Part shown: piece after piece, positions 41,423-48,358 of the stretch
Layout: every line of letters starts with the position of its first letter
Numbering within the stretch: the stretch's first letter is position 1
Source: Pseudomonadota bacterium
Lineage (GTDB): Bacteria; Pseudomonadota; Gammaproteobacteria; JAADHS01
Direction of reading: 5' to 3'
DNA length: 64,000 bases
Assembly: GCA_021821045.1 (NCBI GenBank)
Contig: JAKACW010000017.1
Span: forward strand, 1 to 64,000
Notes under the pieces: model-generated
What the model was told of the DNA's origin: nothing
The model's input: the letters and a program-made list of their open reading frames with translations, nothing else
Database searches by the model: none
Position numbers and translations under genes: made by a program

Positions 41423-41444
41423 AAGGGCGGTATTCGCCGCCCTT
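41423..41444 (-). terminator. Rho-independent terminator after the two-heme cytochrome gene
   Basis: Stem AAGGGCGG with CCGCCCTT, a 6-base loop, followed on the minus strand by CTTTGTTTT. It separates the two-heme cytochrome gene from the unit starting at 41294. Confidence 0.85.
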
Positions 41445-41502
41445 CCTTGAGACTATCCAAATTCCCACCGTCGGATCACGACGGCGAACGTAAACTTCCC
41501 GA

Positions 41503-42252
41503 TCAATGATCGAAAGGTTTGTGTTCGGCTGGCGCCCGGGGATTACCCATGGTCAGAGGCGATGCACCGGACAGGTACGCTGCCGCATTTAAAATGTCAT
41601 CATCGGACAGCTTGCGCGCTACCGCTTGCATCTGACCCATGGGGTCGTTTGCACGGCTACCGTCACGCCACTTCTTAAGCTGGTTTACCAGGTAGGTGAA
41701 TTTTTGCTGGTTGATGTTCGGATAGACCGGATCCGTACCGCGGCCATTGTAACCGTGGCAAGAAGCGCACGCCGGAACACCTTTATCCAACAGACCATAG
41801 TTCACGATTGCCTTGCCGAGGTGCGTCTGACCAACTTGAGTTCCGCTATCGGACAGCTCCTTCAGGTTTGACAGCTTCGAACCACTGACTGCCAGCGAAT
41901 TCGCATAGGCCGCCACGTCCATTCGATCTTGCGGGGTCAGCCCCTTGGCGTTGGCGTTCATCACGAACATCGTAGTGTCTTGGCGTTTGTCGGTGGCAAA
42001 ATCCTCGAGTTGCTTAACGAGGAACTGATAAACCTGACCAGCAAGTCGCGGCGTGCCCATCGCATCGTCACCCATACCCTCTGCACCGTGGCATGAGGTA
42101 CACGCAGGGACGTCGCCCTTACCTTCGTTAAAAATCTTTTGACCATTTGCAACGTTGACGCTTATACCGGCAGCCATCGAAACCGCCGAAGCCCCGACCA
42201 TTGCAGCCGCCCCCAACGACGTGGTCAGTAATTTGAAAATTGACCTTTGCAT
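41503..42252 (-). CDS. Two-heme cytochrome c (c4-like)
   Basis: A 249-residue periplasmic protein: signal peptide of about 28 residues (ending SMA-AG), then two cytochrome c domains. The motifs are CTSCH (about 50) and CASCH (about 160), each followed by a distal Met candidate, MFVMNA in the first domain and MGQMQAV in the second. The two-domain layout fits cytochrome c4, a common electron donor of cbb3 oxidases. The ATG at 42252 has GGAGGG 9 bases upstream; an ATG six codons earlier is less likely. It ends at the terminator 41423. Confidence 0.9.
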   Translation of the reverse strand: MQRSIFKLLTTSLGAAAMVGASAVSMAAGISVNVANGQKIFNEGKGDVPACTSCHGAEGMGDDAMGTPRLAGQVYQFLVKQLEDFATDKRQDTTMFVMNANAKGLTPQDRMDVAAYANSLAVSGSKLSNLKELSDSGTQVGQTHLGKAIVNYGLLDKGVPACASCHGYNGRGTDPVYPNINQQKFTYLVNQLKKWRDGSRANDPMGQMQAVARKLSDDDILNAAAYLSGASPLTMGNPRAPAEHKPFDH

Positions 42253-42456
42253 CTCCAGACACCCTCCCAAAAAAGTTACCGATCAGCGCCACCCAGCGGG
42301 GCAGACCTACTAACTTGAACCCTTCCCAATACCAACCCTACGCGTACGCGCAAGGCATACCCAAACAAAACGACCCGAAGCATACGTAATGCGGGCGTAG
42401 AACGCCCTGAGACATTTCGCACCGCCGTCAATTCGGCAAATGCGCTCCCTCTCTTA

Positions 42457-42549
42457 TTACGAATTCATTTTGAATAATACGATCGCCAAACCAAATGCAA
42501 ACGGAAACCACAGAGCGTAAAGCGTGAGAACTTCACTCGTTTCTAACAT
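42457..42549 (-). CDS. 30-residue single-helix protein at the head of the oxidase locus
   Basis: A tiny gene with the ribosome site CGGAGGTG 5-6 bases before the ATG and a likely promoter just upstream. It encodes MLETSEVLTLYALW, continuing as a hydrophobic helix to about residue 26, then KMNS. It precedes the two-heme cytochrome by about 200 bases, with which it may be cotranscribed. The gap 42253-42456 shows no further gene. Confidence 0.6.
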   Translation of the reverse strand: MLETSEVLTLYALWFPFAFGLAIVLFKMNS

Positions 42550-42592
42550 AAAGCACCTCCGTTGTTTTAGGTCTTATATCTGGGGTAGGGCA

Positions 42593-42622
42593 TGTATAGC
42601 ATGAGCAAATGCAGCAATGCAA
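42593..42622 (-). promoter_or_regulatory. Likely promoter of the 30-residue gene and the two-heme cytochrome
   Basis: On the minus strand TTGCAT (42622-42617), an 18-base spacer and TATACA (42598-42593), about 44 bases before the ATG at 42549. The -10 box matches 5 of 6 consensus bases. Confidence 0.5.
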
Positions 42623-42957
42623 CCCGCCCCCAATGTTTTCTATTTAAACTTGCTAATTTTACTCAACAATTCTTGACGGTTCCACGCGTTAGAAACCGCA
42701 TTGAGGCGACATTGTAAACACACATTCGCGCCTCGTACAGGGGGAATTGCGCGCCTTCAACAAAAATCCGTGTCCCATCGCGCCTGGTACATCGATCGCC
42801 TCACCGAGAACATGCCAACGGGGCGCAGTTTTTGGCGACTCCTCCGCGATTCCCGGTACAATATGCACCCCGCTGCCGCGCCCCACCTCGAAGGCGCGCG
42901 ACAGATTCGAAAAACCGGCAGACAAACGAGAACAATGAGTTTCGGGAGGTCCCTTTG
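42623..42957. other. Non-coding gap between divergent genes
   Basis: 335 bases with an AT-rich left half. Short open frames occur on both strands but have no ribosome site or family pattern. It must contain the promoter of the plus-strand membrane protein at 42961. Confidence 0.5.
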
Positions 42958-42960
42958 GTG

Positions 42961-44412
42961 ATGGAACGATTTGCCCGCTATCAGTGGCTGATCGCGTTGG
43001 CGGTGTGGATTGGTGTGTGCGTTACGCTCGAACTGCTGCGGTTCACACCCTACGGCATCGACGAGGCCGCGGCGCGCTCCTTGCTGATCAACTGGACCGT
43101 CGCCGAACAAATCGCCAATCCAATTCTGGTGCTCGGAACACCGGACTTTCGCAGCCTGCTCTTCCTTCCAATGGGCGCGTACTGGCCGGGAAGCATGGTA
43201 GCGGTCAAAGTCTTCACCGCCATATTGTTCTTTCTCGCCGTAACCATGATCTACTTCTGGGCGAAGGAGAAGCTGTCTTCGGAAGCCGCCCTCATCGCAT
43301 GCGGACTGCTCCTTATCAATCCGGTGTCACTGCAGCAAATTAACGCGCTCGGCCCGGCACCTTATCTCCTGCTGCTGTTCGCCGTCGGCGTGTGGGCCGA
43401 TAAACGCTACCGCGCCGCCAACAGGCAATTGGCGGGATGGTATTTCCTGCAAATCTTCATTGCACTAACCGCGGTCAGTATCCACCCCCTCGGCCTGGGT
43501 TATCCGCTCGGACTGGCCTGGGAATGGTGGCGCAATCCCGTAGACCGCCGTCAACAGCGCCAATTCTTCATCGGCCTCGGCATTGCATCGCTCCTCATCC
43601 TTGTGTTGCGATTCGGCTGGCCGCAGCTGGAGTGGCTGCACAATCCGCTGCGCTCTTTGGGCATGCTGCTGGTCGCTGACGTACCGGACGCACCGACACC
43701 GCTATCGGCGTGGTGGGGTGCGTTGCCTGTCCTGGCCCTCGCGGCAACGCTTGTTTTTTGCTGGCGCGATCTGAGCTCGACACTTTGGGGGCGGATTTTA
43801 ATCACAGCACTGGTCGCCGGCATTATCACGGCCGATGCGGCCTGGGCCATGTGCGCACTGTTGGTGATCTTGCTTTTCGGCTTTTCGAAACTATTAAAGG
43901 CAACCAGCGGCAGCGGCGCAAGCTTCGTCAGCCAGCGCGGGTTCGCCTTTGGCATTATTTTCATTCTCACGACGACATCCATGATCGGCGACAAGAACTA
44001 TCGCGCCGTCTACGCCCGTGACGGACACTCGCCACAGGATCGAGCGATACACCTGCTGGCCAGCGAAATGATCGACGCCGAGGAGGCGGTGCATATCGGG
44101 AGCCAGTGGCCCGGACGCACCATGCTGGCGACGCACCAACCCTCGTTCCCTCTGCCGCCGGCTGATCGCGGCGAGCAACTGGTCTCCGATGCGGCGGCGC
44201 TCGACTATTTGATTTTCAATCCCTATGAGCCTGACAACAAGGCGCTCACCGACGCAATTTCCGATGCCACCGCGTTGTTCGAAACCGTTTCGGTGGACGA
44301 TCGCGTAGTCCTCATTCGGGTACGCAAGGAGAGTCCGGCACCGCAAGATGCTAGTGCTGGCAGCGGGGACAGTAATACGTCGAGCGCTGCCCCAAACGGA
44401 TCAGGCGAATAG
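42961..44412 (+). CDS. Polytopic membrane protein of the glycosyltransferase-39/ArnT type
   Basis: A 483-residue protein with about ten membrane segments between residues 8 and 345 and a periplasmic C-terminal domain. The first loop GIDEAAARSLLINWTVAEQIANPILVL...GAYWPGSMVAVKVFTA resembles PMT/GT39 enzymes, where an acidic pair (here DEA) follows helix 1; these transfer sugars from lipid carriers. The acceptor is unknown. GGGAGGT lies 11 bases before the ATG; a GTG one codon earlier is possible. Its last 62 bases overlap the 3' end of mutM on the other strand. Confidence 0.6.
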   Translation: MERFARYQWLIALAVWIGVCVTLELLRFTPYGIDEAAARSLLINWTVAEQIANPILVLGTPDFRSLLFLPMGAYWPGSMVAVKVFTAILFFLAVTMIYFWAKEKLSSEAALIACGLLLINPVSLQQINALGPAPYLLLLFAVGVWADKRYRAANRQLAGWYFLQIFIALTAVSIHPLGLGYPLGLAWEWWRNPVDRRQQRQFFIGLGIASLLILVLRFGWPQLEWLHNPLRSLGMLLVADVPDAPTPLSAWWGALPVLALAATLVFCWRDLSSTLWGRILITALVAGIITADAAWAMCALLVILLFGFSKLLKATSGSGASFVSQRGFAFGIIFILTTTSMIGDKNYRAVYARDGHSPQDRAIHLLASEMIDAEEAVHIGSQWPGRTMLATHQPSFPLPPADRGEQLVSDAAALDYLIFNPYEPDNKALTDAISDATALFETVSVDDRVVLIRVRKESPAPQDASAGSGDSNTSSAAPNGSGE

Positions 44413-45166
44413 GCGTTGAGCAGCGCCTGCACGGCTCGCCGGCACGGTCGTACACCAACAGGCTCTGCTTGAAATAGCCGGGCTGGCCGTCCCCGCCGAC
44501 GAAGTCGCGCAAGGTCGTGCCGCCGACCGTGATGGCGTTCTCGAGCACGGTCTTGATAGAGGCTGCCAGCGCGTCGTAGCGAGACCTCGAGACACGCCCC
44601 GCCGCGCGGCGGGGCGAAATGCCGGCCATGAACAACGCCTCATTGGCGTATATATTTCCTACGCCCACCACCACTTGAGCATCCATGATCAGCAGTTTCA
44701 CGGCGCAGCGGCGTCCCCGCGCCCGCGACGCCAAGTATTCGCCATTGAAGTCCTCGCTCAACGGCTCGACGCCCAAAGACTCAAGCAGCGGGTGATCGAG
44801 GCCGTGACCGTCCCACCAAGTCACGATGCCGAAGCGACGCGGATCGTGATAACGCAGACATCGCCCGTCGGCGAATTCGATTTGGATATGGTCATGGGTG
44901 CGGCGCGGAACATCCGCCGTGACGACCCGCAAACTGCCCGACATGCCAAGGTGCACCAGCAATGTCCCGCGCTGCAGCCGAAGCAGCAAATATTTCCCCC
45001 GCCGCTCGATTGCCGTTACCGTTTGGCCGCGCAGAGTTTGCGCCAAGTCCGCCGGAACCGGATAGCGCAATCGGGGTTGCCACACGTCCACGCGCCGGAT
45101 GCGATTGTCTGTCACCGTCGCGGATATGCCGCGACGCGTGGTTTCCACTTCGGGAAGTTCGGGCAT
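44351..45166 (-). CDS. mutM: Formamidopyrimidine-DNA glycosylase MutM/Fpg
   Basis: A base-excision repair enzyme that removes 8-oxoguanine and formamidopyrimidines. It has 271 residues. The catalytic N-terminus MPELPEVETTRRG gives the Pro2 nucleophile and Glu3. ERRGKYLLL holds the conserved Lys (about 58), MDAQVVVGVGNIYANE is the helix-two-turn-helix (about 165-180), and the C-terminal zinc finger CRRC...CPRC is complete. Its 3' end overlaps the plus-strand membrane protein. The Nudix domain at 4939 would serve the same oxidised-guanine defence. Confidence 0.96.
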   Translation of the reverse strand: MPELPEVETTRRGISATVTDNRIRRVDVWQPRLRYPVPADLAQTLRGQTVTAIERRGKYLLLRLQRGTLLVHLGMSGSLRVVTADVPRRTHDHIQIEFADGRCLRYHDPRRFGIVTWWDGHGLDHPLLESLGVEPLSEDFNGEYLASRARGRRCAVKLLIMDAQVVVGVGNIYANEALFMAGISPRRAAGRVSRSRYDALAASIKTVLENAITVGGTTLRDFVGGDGQPGYFKQSLLVYDRAGEPCRRCSTPIRLIRLGQRSTYYCPRCQH

Positions 45167-45197
45167 CGCAGCTACCGCAACACTTTCATGAACTGCA

Positions 45198-46550
45198 CTA
45201 AGTACGGCGCCGCGACCACCATACCCATCCAGCCCACAGCGCCCAACACAGCGGGATAGCCACCAGGAAGCCGAACCCGATCAACCCAAGATGGGTCGGC
45301 GTCAGCTCAAGGCGCGAATCCCGCACCGCATCGGATGACACCGCCAGCAACGCATCATCGGCCGCAACCCAATCCAACCAGCGCGTGGCCAACTCCTTGT
45401 TGCCGCCGTTGCCGATAAACGTGTTGGAGAGAAAATCTCCATCGCCCACCACCACAATCCGTTGCAGCACACCCTCTGCACCGCCTTCCTGCAACGGCTT
45501 GGGCCGCGTCAACGCGGACGCGATAACCACCGGGCCGGGAGCATCCACACCGTCATCGAAGCGCGCTTCGCCGTCCAGCGCCGACGACTCGACCCAAGTC
45601 TCGGCGGCGCTGACGACAAGTTTGCTAGCCTGCCACGGGGAATTAGGTCGGGCGTCCGCGGATGTGGCATACGGAAACACGGTCAGCAATTTGAACCCAG
45701 CCAGACTGGGGTGATCACCGTAGTCGGCCGCCAATGCAAAAGCGGGATTGGTTACGCCGACGCGCTGTGCCGTTGGATCAAGCACCGTCCCGACCGGCGG
45801 CGCCAGTCCCAATTCCTGCGCCAGGCGATCAAGCCCGGCCTCACTGCCCGGCTCGCGCAGCCAAAGCAGATTGCCACCGTTGGCGACATAGGTCATAACC
45901 GCCTCGACTTCGCCCGGCAGGTAATCCACTTGCGGGCTGGCAATCACCAGCGCCGCGGTGTTGTGAGGAATCATCGGCACGCGGCTCAGGTTCAGCATTT
46001 GCACCGGCCAGCCACGGGCCTTCAACATCTCGCCCCAAGTACCCGCATCATGATTGGCCTTGCCCGATGGCGATCGCTCGGCGTGGCCGGACAGAAACAA
46101 AATCCAGCGATCCGATGCGCGCTGCAGCTTAAACAACCCCGCCGTCAACTTCTCCTCACTCAGACCGGTCAACCGCTGGCGACGACCGGCGTACTCGGCG
46201 ATGATCTCGCCGGACGCGCTGACGCCATACGCTTCCGCTTCCTGCGGCTGCTGGGCCGGATCGATGAAGCGCAGCCGCAACTGCGGATAGTAGCGCTGAT
46301 AACGGGCGATGAAGCGCTCGACCTGATAACGCAAGTCCGGCTGCTCGCCGACGAAAAGCGTGACTAAGATCTCGCCGTCAAACCGCTTGAGCAAGTCGAT
46401 GCTCGCCGGCGTCAGCGAGTGCCGGCCGCTGGCGGTCCAGTCCCAACCGTCGCGGTAGGGATAACTCAACCACGCCAAGCCGACGATGATGCCGATCCAC
46501 AATACGGTGACGATCCGTGCACGCAATCTACTAAACATGCGATTGTCCAT
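45198..46550 (-). CDS. Gld-type ABC exporter auxiliary protein
   Basis: A 450-residue protein with one N-terminal membrane helix (about 11-28), a large periplasmic part and one C-terminal helix (about 423-445). The segment HSLTPASIDLLKRFDGEILVTLF is typical of the GldG/DUF4350-like family that accompanies ABC-2 permeases. A ThuA/GATase-like fold is suggested by ALVIASPQVDYLPGEVEAVMTYVANGGNLLWL (about 195-228). Exported substrate unknown. It starts 33 bases after the permease gene and belongs to the same three-gene operon. Confidence 0.8.
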   Translation of the reverse strand: MDNRMFSRLRARIVTVLWIGIIVGLAWLSYPYRDGWDWTASGRHSLTPASIDLLKRFDGEILVTLFVGEQPDLRYQVERFIARYQRYYPQLRLRFIDPAQQPQEAEAYGVSASGEIIAEYAGRRQRLTGLSEEKLTAGLFKLQRASDRWILFLSGHAERSPSGKANHDAGTWGEMLKARGWPVQMLNLSRVPMIPHNTAALVIASPQVDYLPGEVEAVMTYVANGGNLLWLREPGSEAGLDRLAQELGLAPPVGTVLDPTAQRVGVTNPAFALAADYGDHPSLAGFKLLTVFPYATSADARPNSPWQASKLVVSAAETWVESSALDGEARFDDGVDAPGPVVIASALTRPKPLQEGGAEGVLQRIVVVGDGDFLSNTFIGNGGNKELATRWLDWVAADDALLAVSSDAVRDSRLELTPTHLGLIGFGFLVAIPLCWALWAGWVWWSRRRT

Positions 46551-46583
46551 CAGGCGATTGCGCTGCGCTCATCCGCGTGGTCC

Positions 46584-47339
46584 CTAGTCGAATCGTCTTT
46601 GTGCTTCCAATCGGCGCACGGTCAGACCGAGAAACAGCGCGCAAACAAGCACGAAGTACATCACGTCCGCCACGACGATCTGGCCCTGGATAAAAGGCTG
46701 AAAATGACGAAACAACGAAACATAGGCAAACACGGCGCGAGATCCGGTGATGTCGTCTGTAACGGTCCACTCCAACAACCACAACAAGAGCAAAATACCA
46801 AACGTGCTGAAGGCGGCAGTGGAGGGCTGACGCGTCAGCGACGACATGTACAAGCCGATGGCGGCAAACGCCATCAATAGCAAGAACAAACCGAGCATGG
46901 CCGCCGCAATCAGTCCAAAGTCGGCCGTCGTGCCAAGGTGAAGCGAAATCGGCATAAGCGCGGCCGTGGCAACGATCAATCCGATAACCGCCAGGATGCC
47001 GATGAATTTTCCAAGAACGATCTGAAGGCTGCTGGCGGGTGCGGACAACAGCAGCGACATCGTACCGCCGCGCCACTCGTCACTGAAGGATTTCATCGTG
47101 ATCAGCGGCAGAGCGGCCAGCATAACGATCGATGCAATGGCCAGCCATTGGGTAACGACCCACTGCGTCGCACCCGGAGAATTGGGCAGCGCCGCCAATT
47201 CCGCCTGTCGAACGAGAAAGCTGTCCACATAGCTCAGAAAAAGATACGCTAATAGCAGTTGGCAAAAGGCCAGAAGAACCGGGCCGAACGGCGTTAGTGC
47301 GAAGCCACCGAACTCGCGCCGCGCGATGATCAATATCAT
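46584..47339 (-). CDS. ABC-2 type permease (GldF-like)
   Basis: A 251-residue inner-membrane permease with six hydrophobic segments. The opening MILIIARREFGGF is typical of ABC-2 permeases with an amphipathic first helix, and SDEWRGGTMSLLLSAPASSLQIVLGKF (about 85-111) is the conserved cytoplasmic coupling region of this family. It is coupled to the ATPase gene by an ATGA overlap and followed by the auxiliary gene. The three form an exporter of the Gld/copper-processing (NosFY-like) group; the substrate is not evident. Confidence 0.85.
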   Translation of the reverse strand: MILIIARREFGGFALTPFGPVLLAFCQLLLAYLFLSYVDSFLVRQAELAALPNSPGATQWVVTQWLAIASIVMLAALPLITMKSFSDEWRGGTMSLLLSAPASSLQIVLGKFIGILAVIGLIVATAALMPISLHLGTTADFGLIAAAMLGLFLLLMAFAAIGLYMSSLTRQPSTAAFSTFGILLLLWLLEWTVTDDITGSRAVFAYVSLFRHFQPFIQGQIVVADVMYFVLVCALFLGLTVRRLEAQRRFD

Positions 47340-48295
47340 GCCCGCACCTCCGCTTCTGCTGCAGCGGCAATCTCATCTCGAGTAACGATTTCCATGAACA
47401 AGTGCTCCAGCGAAGGCTCCATGGGCTGCCAGGAGCGTACCGCCAGCCCTTCGCTCACCGCCGTCGCCAGCGCCCGCTGCGCCGCGGCATCGTCGACGAA
47501 TTGCAGCTCCCAGTGCTGAGGACTGCGCGCTTTCGCTGCGGTGAGCCCTTGCAGCTCGGTAAAGTGCTCGGCGCTCACCGCTTGGCTGAAGCGCGCGTCG
47601 ACAATCCGAGCGGATTGAGCCGCCGACTCGGCAACAGGCGGACCGTCATAGACGAGTTGGCCGCGGTTGATGATCAACACCCGATCGCACACCGCCTGCA
47701 CCTCGGGCAGGATGTGGGTCGAGATCAAGACACCGTAATCGTCGCCCAGTCGGCGGATCAGACGGCGGATCTCCAATATTTGCAGGGGATCGAGCCCAAT
47801 GGTCGGCTCGTCCAGCACCACGACTTGCGGCTGGTGCACGATGGCCTGCGCGATGCCCACCCGCTGCAGCATGCCTTTTGACAGTTGGCCAATGAGCCGT
47901 CGCCGCACGTCGCCCAGACCGCAGCGCTCGATGACATCGGCCACTCGTTTTGCCACGTCGCGCCCGGCAACGCGGCGCAACCGCGCGCAATGGGTCAAGT
48001 ACTCGACGACGCGCATTTCGGGGTAGACAGGCGGCGTGTCCGCCAAATACCCCAACCTCTGCTTGGCGCGCAAAGGATGTTTCGCCAGCGAAACGCCATC
48101 GATCGCAATTTCGCCGCTGGTCGGCGCGAGAACGCCGCAAACCATCTGCAGAGTTGTGGACTTGCCCGCACCGTTGGGCCCCAGCAAACCCAACACCTGT
48201 CCACGCTGCAACGTGAAACTCAACTCGTGCACGGCGGTGAGGCGGCCGTACTGTCGCCGCACCTTGTCGACGCTTATCAATGCGCTTGCGCTCAT
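47336..48295 (-). CDS. ABC transporter ATP-binding protein (GldA-like)
   Basis: A 319-residue ATPase. Walker A is GPNGAGKST (about 38-46), the Q-loop region YLADTPPVYPEMRV, the signature LSKGMLQRVGIAQA (about 135) and Walker B VVVLDEPTIGLDP (about 153). About 90 extra C-terminal residues follow the core, as in the GldA/CcmA-like subfamily that pairs with ABC-2 permeases. First gene of the operon, divergent from the hydantoinase-like gene. Confidence 0.9.
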   Translation of the reverse strand: MSASALISVDKVRRQYGRLTAVHELSFTLQRGQVLGLLGPNGAGKSTTLQMVCGVLAPTSGEIAIDGVSLAKHPLRAKQRLGYLADTPPVYPEMRVVEYLTHCARLRRVAGRDVAKRVADVIERCGLGDVRRRLIGQLSKGMLQRVGIAQAIVHQPQVVVLDEPTIGLDPLQILEIRRLIRRLGDDYGVLISTHILPEVQAVCDRVLIINRGQLVYDGPPVAESAAQSARIVDARFSQAVSAEHFTELQGLTAAKARSPQHWELQFVDDAAAQRALATAVSEGLAVRSWQPMEPSLEHLFMEIVTRDEIAAAAEAEVRA

Positions 48296-48358
48296 AGGAC
48301 GTTATTATAGTAGACATCGCCGGCAATGACCGGATGCATCAACAACCAAACACGACCC

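Noticed and set aside
41263-41460. A 65-codon minus-strand frame between the two-heme and one-heme cytochromes
   Set aside because: It starts inside the terminator stem and lacks a ribosome site; the region is better explained as terminator plus promoter.
42689-42925. A 78-codon minus-strand frame upstream of the polytopic membrane protein
   Set aside because: No ribosome site and no membrane or domain pattern; it lies in the divergent promoter gap.
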